Positions 56,161 to 64,000 of a stretch of 64,000 nucleotides of DNA are shown here, piece after piece. The notes below the pieces were generated by a model. The model ran no database searches. It was not told the DNA's origin and saw only the letters and a list, made by a program, of their open reading frames with translations. Both the position numbers and the translations under genes were made by a program. Numbering within the stretch: position 1 is the first letter of the stretch; each line of letters opens with the position of its first letter. The stretch covers positions 258,414 to 322,413 of the forward strand of contig NW_005434603.1 in the NCBI RefSeq assembly GCF_000315625.1, read 5' to 3'. The stretch comes from Guillardia theta CCMP2712. Its lineage: Eukaryota > Cryptophyceae > Pyrenomonadales > Geminigeraceae.

Positions 56161-58717
56161 TAGGAGCAGGAGCAGGAGTAGGAAGGTTGTCAGCGTGAAG
56201 ACAATGACGGCAGACCAGAACCTTCTGATGAATGTTGACAATCCTCGCGTCGATCTCGTGGAGACATTCATCGGAGATGTTGAGAGAGTCGCTGATTGAG
56301 CTGACCTGCCATGGCGTCTCAGGGTGGAAGCCGAGGAGGCGGAGGGCAAGAGAGACCGAGGAGGTAACAAGCTGCTTGTTCTCCTCCATTTCTTCCGCCA
56401 GGAGGCTAACCTCTGTCCCCATCTCGTAGACCTCTCGCTGCAGCTGAGGGAGAATTTCCCTTAGAAGCTGCAGCCTCTGCTCCTGCTCGTCGACCTGGGG
56501 GGGAGGAATGATTACAGCCTGATCACGAGACCAACTCCTTCGTCATGTTTCTGTTTCCCAGATCCCACCGTCCTCCATCGTTCTCCTTCTTCTCTTGTTC
56601 CCCATCTTTCCATTCTCACCTTTCTCCTCTCCTCCTATCTCTCCATTCTCATTCCCTTCCTCCTTCCTCCTTCTTTCTCCCCCTGCACACCTTCGCTCGG
56701 AGCTCGTTGGAGTACAGCAGGCGACCTTGAAGCCTCCGCACAAACCGACCGAACTGACGGAGGTCAAGCGGTCTCAGTCATCCGGCATGCAGCGCAGGCC
56801 AACCCCTCACCCCGTCGATGAGGAGGGACGACGAGGAGGTCTGCTGCGGAGACTGACTGTCCTCCTCTTCGCTCCAGCTGGAGGTTTACAGGCAGGTCAC
56901 CTCCTCTTCTGAGAGCAACCACATGGCCGCAAACAACCTGTCAAGCCTTCCCAGCCGGCCCGGCGACCTCTCACACCTCGACTGCCAGTCCTGCAAGCAG
57001 CGGACCTCCGCTTCGTCCGCCCCACCTCCGTTCCAGCCCGCTGGCAGCTGGTCAAACTCCTGGAAGAACTCCTCGATCACCTTGAACAACCCGATCAGTT
57101 GACGAGTCGCTCAGCATGGCAGGAGAAGCTTCACATCGAAGTCAGTCGACCTTCGTAGCAGCTCGTGATTCACGGCTCGCAAAAACTTCCTCTCCTGCAT
57201 ACCAACGTGCTCACCCCTTCGCTGCCCTCGACCGTCCAAGAATGTTCCCGCACCTTGTTGGAAGTCTCGAGCTGGGCTAGCAGCCTGTCCGCCTCTGCCT
57301 TCCTCTCTTGCACCTGACGCTCCCACTCCACCCTCATGCTGGTCACCTCAGCCTCCAGTTGTCGAACGACATCCGCCGACTGCAAGCTGGTTCTCAGCAT
57401 GTCAGAACATCGCGATCGAGTCAAAGCACTGCCTACATGTAGCCCTGCATGTTTGACTTCTCTCTCATGACATCATTGGCTCGTTCCTTGTCACTCCCTC
57501 GCTTCTCCTCCTGTTTCGTTCGTCTCAGCATTGCTACCTAACGCAGGGAGAGCCGAATGGTTCAAACCAGCAGGATAAGACTCTGTTGAAGATCTTGTAA
57601 CTCTCTCTCAAGGCACGCGGAGAGGTCAGAATGAGTCAGACTGGTTGCGACTTTTTCAAAACAGTCCTTGTAGACTTCCATGCGTTGAGCTTGCTGAGAC
57701 AGTCTCCTCTCCAGCACCTCTTGGACCTTGTGACTATGAGAAAGGACGGAGACGTGATGATGAAGGTTGACTTGAAACCGGCTGATCATCGCTGCTTGGC
57801 TCCTCCTCTCCTCTTCCCTCTTGCTCCAAGTCTCCTCCATTCTTACCATGAGGTCGTTCACCACCTGGACTGCCTCTGCAGCTTTGACAATCTCCTCTTC
57901 CAGGTCTTCCAACATCGACTCGTATGATGCAACCCGGTGTGTCAACCCGGTCACCCTCACTCGCAGCATGTCGTTCTCTTGCAGGCTTGCGTTGAGCCTC
58001 TCCTGCAGGTCCTGCAGGAGGCTGCTGTTGTCCGGCAAAGCTCTGAGGTATGATACCGCTGCCAGCACTTCCTCTTTGACGTCATGGACTCTGTCGCACT
58101 CATGGACGATGGACGACTGGATGTAAGTGAGGTGCCGTTGGTGGTCGAAGGCCTCCTTCTTGTTCGTTCTCCTCAGGCGATGAAGCTCTTGCTCTGCCTC
58201 TAACAATCGATGGCTCAATGCTTCTCCATGTTCAACCCCAGCTCGGAGGCCGAACAGCAACAGGCAGGAATCTTTCTCGGCCTCCTCTATCAGCGACTTC
58301 ATAGCCTTGAGGGGCTCGATGTAGTTTGCCGATCTCAAGGTCCTGACAGTGCTCTGAAGCTGACCCAGCTCTTGTCTTAGCGTGCGGATCTCTTCCTGCC
58401 TTGCTACTTCGTAATCTGACACGAGCTTACAACAATCCGAGAATTCGGTGATCGCTTGCTTGAGCTGATGGACGTCAGCCACTCTCACAGTCTGAAGCTC
58501 CATAGTCTAACATACATGTCTCAGTATGTCATCTTCTATGTCATGAGCGTCAACTTACCTCCTGACATCTCGCGCTCTCCGCAGTGTCTACACTGGTGCC
58601 TGGAGGCGATGCAGCTCGACTATCCACCCCTTCATCTCCTCCCTGCTCTGAGTCTCGTCTCCCGACAGCTTCGTAGGTGTCGCTCTGAGAGCTCTTGCTC
58701 TTCTTCTTCTTCGCCAT
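55396..58717 (-). CDS. Coiled-coil protein, about 12 exons
   Basis: The first exon starts at 58717 with MAKKKKSKSSQSDTYEAVGR, basic and Ser-rich. The second, 58506 to about 57568, is a 310-codon coiled coil (for example EIRTLRQELGQLQSTVRTLR). Later exons include VVRQLEAEVTSMRVEWERQV (about 57400-57250), pieces near 57100-56800, DEQEQRLQLLREILPQLQRE (56495-56430), a helical stretch to about 56220, DMELKDLRRLLMQSETAALQ (about 56010-55945), AQLRIERLTNKIFLENKMLR (about 55660-55580) and a last exon LRNLSGLQRAETFTLPL to TGA 55396-55398. Introns hold (CAGGAG)n and (GGGA)n/(GGCA)n repeats. No catalytic motif seen. A centrosomal, ciliary or tethering role is possible but not shown. Confidence 0.65.
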
Positions 58718-58839
58718 CTCCTTCAGCTTCCGGATCCTCAGGCTTCGCGCGCACGCATGAGGCTGTCAAACTTGAAGTCTTTTTTTTTACGGTGGATTTT
58801 TTTTAATTTGACAAGCTCACCGTACACAGTACGGTCAGT

Positions 58840-59215
58840 CACTGAAGCCTCAGTCAGGAGGCCTCCCGGGGCCGGGGAGACCGTCGAAGTGCGAGGCTCC
58901 CGGTGTTTCAAGGGGGCCATGTAGCGTGTGGGACGAAGAGGGGGCTTTCCTAGCCGTCTTGCTAAGGCCCCCTCATGTCTGGATGCTTGGGTTTCACATC
59001 CTAGCATCGTAACAGTCTACCTCTCATGTGCTCCTCAATTCTGGTTTTCGTGTGCATTAAACTCGGTCTTGAGCAAAAATAGCACAAGTCTAACAAACTT
59101 GTGCTCCGTCACCGGCCCAGGATCTTTACGGTCAGCTCAAGGCCGGGGCAGACGGTCGGCCAGGCCGTGCGGCAAGTCCGACGGTCACTGAGGCGGTGCC
59201 GGTTCTTGGCCCGGA
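58840..59215. repeat. GC-rich element before MORN gene
   Basis: GC-rich, with GTCACTGA/TCAGTGAC motifs and a block at 59112-59144 closely matching 21744-21774. It lies between the divergent starts of the coiled-coil gene (58717) and the ankyrin/MORN gene (59260), as another such element does at 21640-22165. A stretch in the middle (58920-59100) is less GC-rich. Confidence 0.6.
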
Positions 59216-59259
59216 GTCACATCCCCGCTCTGCCCATCACTCTGCCCGACTGGGGAACT

Positions 59260-64000
<4,741 letters not shown>

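Overview
This is an intron-rich nuclear segment from a unicellular eukaryote. The best inference is a cryptophyte alga such as Guillardia theta. The strongest clue is a nuclear gene for a plastid-type ribosomal protein S1 (18042-19802) whose N-terminus looks like a signal peptide followed by a transit peptide starting at Ala-Phe, the layout used to reach secondary red-type plastids. Genes lie on both strands and are packed tightly, many convergently. Introns are mostly 40-200 nt, mostly GT-AG, and often full of purine or pyrimidine simple repeats. All gene models were built by eye from reading frames and splice sites; exon ends are most reliable in the conserved families.

Layout. 1-7141: low-complexity DNA, a GC-rich anonymous element, a small two-exon gene (3362-3716), an EF-hand-like/coiled-coil gene (4490-5864) and a broken or partial gene (5887-6480). 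7142-14393: a large coiled-coil protein with a C-terminal C2-like domain, then a second coiled-coil protein. 14394-18041: poorly resolved exons around a 100-N gap. The gap is flanked by two versions of the same 536-nt sequence, very probably an assembly artefact. 18042-27271: housekeeping genes: plastid S1, an FMN-dependent L-lactate dehydrogenase (LldD type), threonine synthase and glucose-6-phosphate 1-epimerase. 27272-32687: minisatellite, AT-rich island, a small basic protein gene and an intronless 896-aa protein kinase with an EF-hand and an RRM-like N-terminus. 32688-36753: GC-rich repeats around one hypothetical gene. 36754-45251: an axonemal-like protein, a calmodulin-like protein, a CaMK-type kinase, a small Cys-rich protein and a Cfd1/NUBP2-type P-loop ATPase. 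45497-58717: a membrane protein with a His-rich tail, a kinesin-6, a glyoxalase-fold (VOC) protein, a protein with a long poly-Q tail and a coiled-coil protein. 59260-64000: an ankyrin plus MORN-repeat protein that runs off the window.

The genes do not form one pathway. Recurring themes are Ca2+ signalling (EF-hand kinase, calmodulin-like protein next to a CaMK-like kinase) and cytoskeleton or cilium (kinesin-6, axonemal-like protein, MORN protein, several coiled-coil proteins). The most unusual non-coding content is a family of very GC-rich elements lying between genes, some sharing a precisely conserved 39-bp core, and TACCCC/GGGGTA-rich tracts. I found no tRNA, rRNA, CRISPR array or intact transposon.
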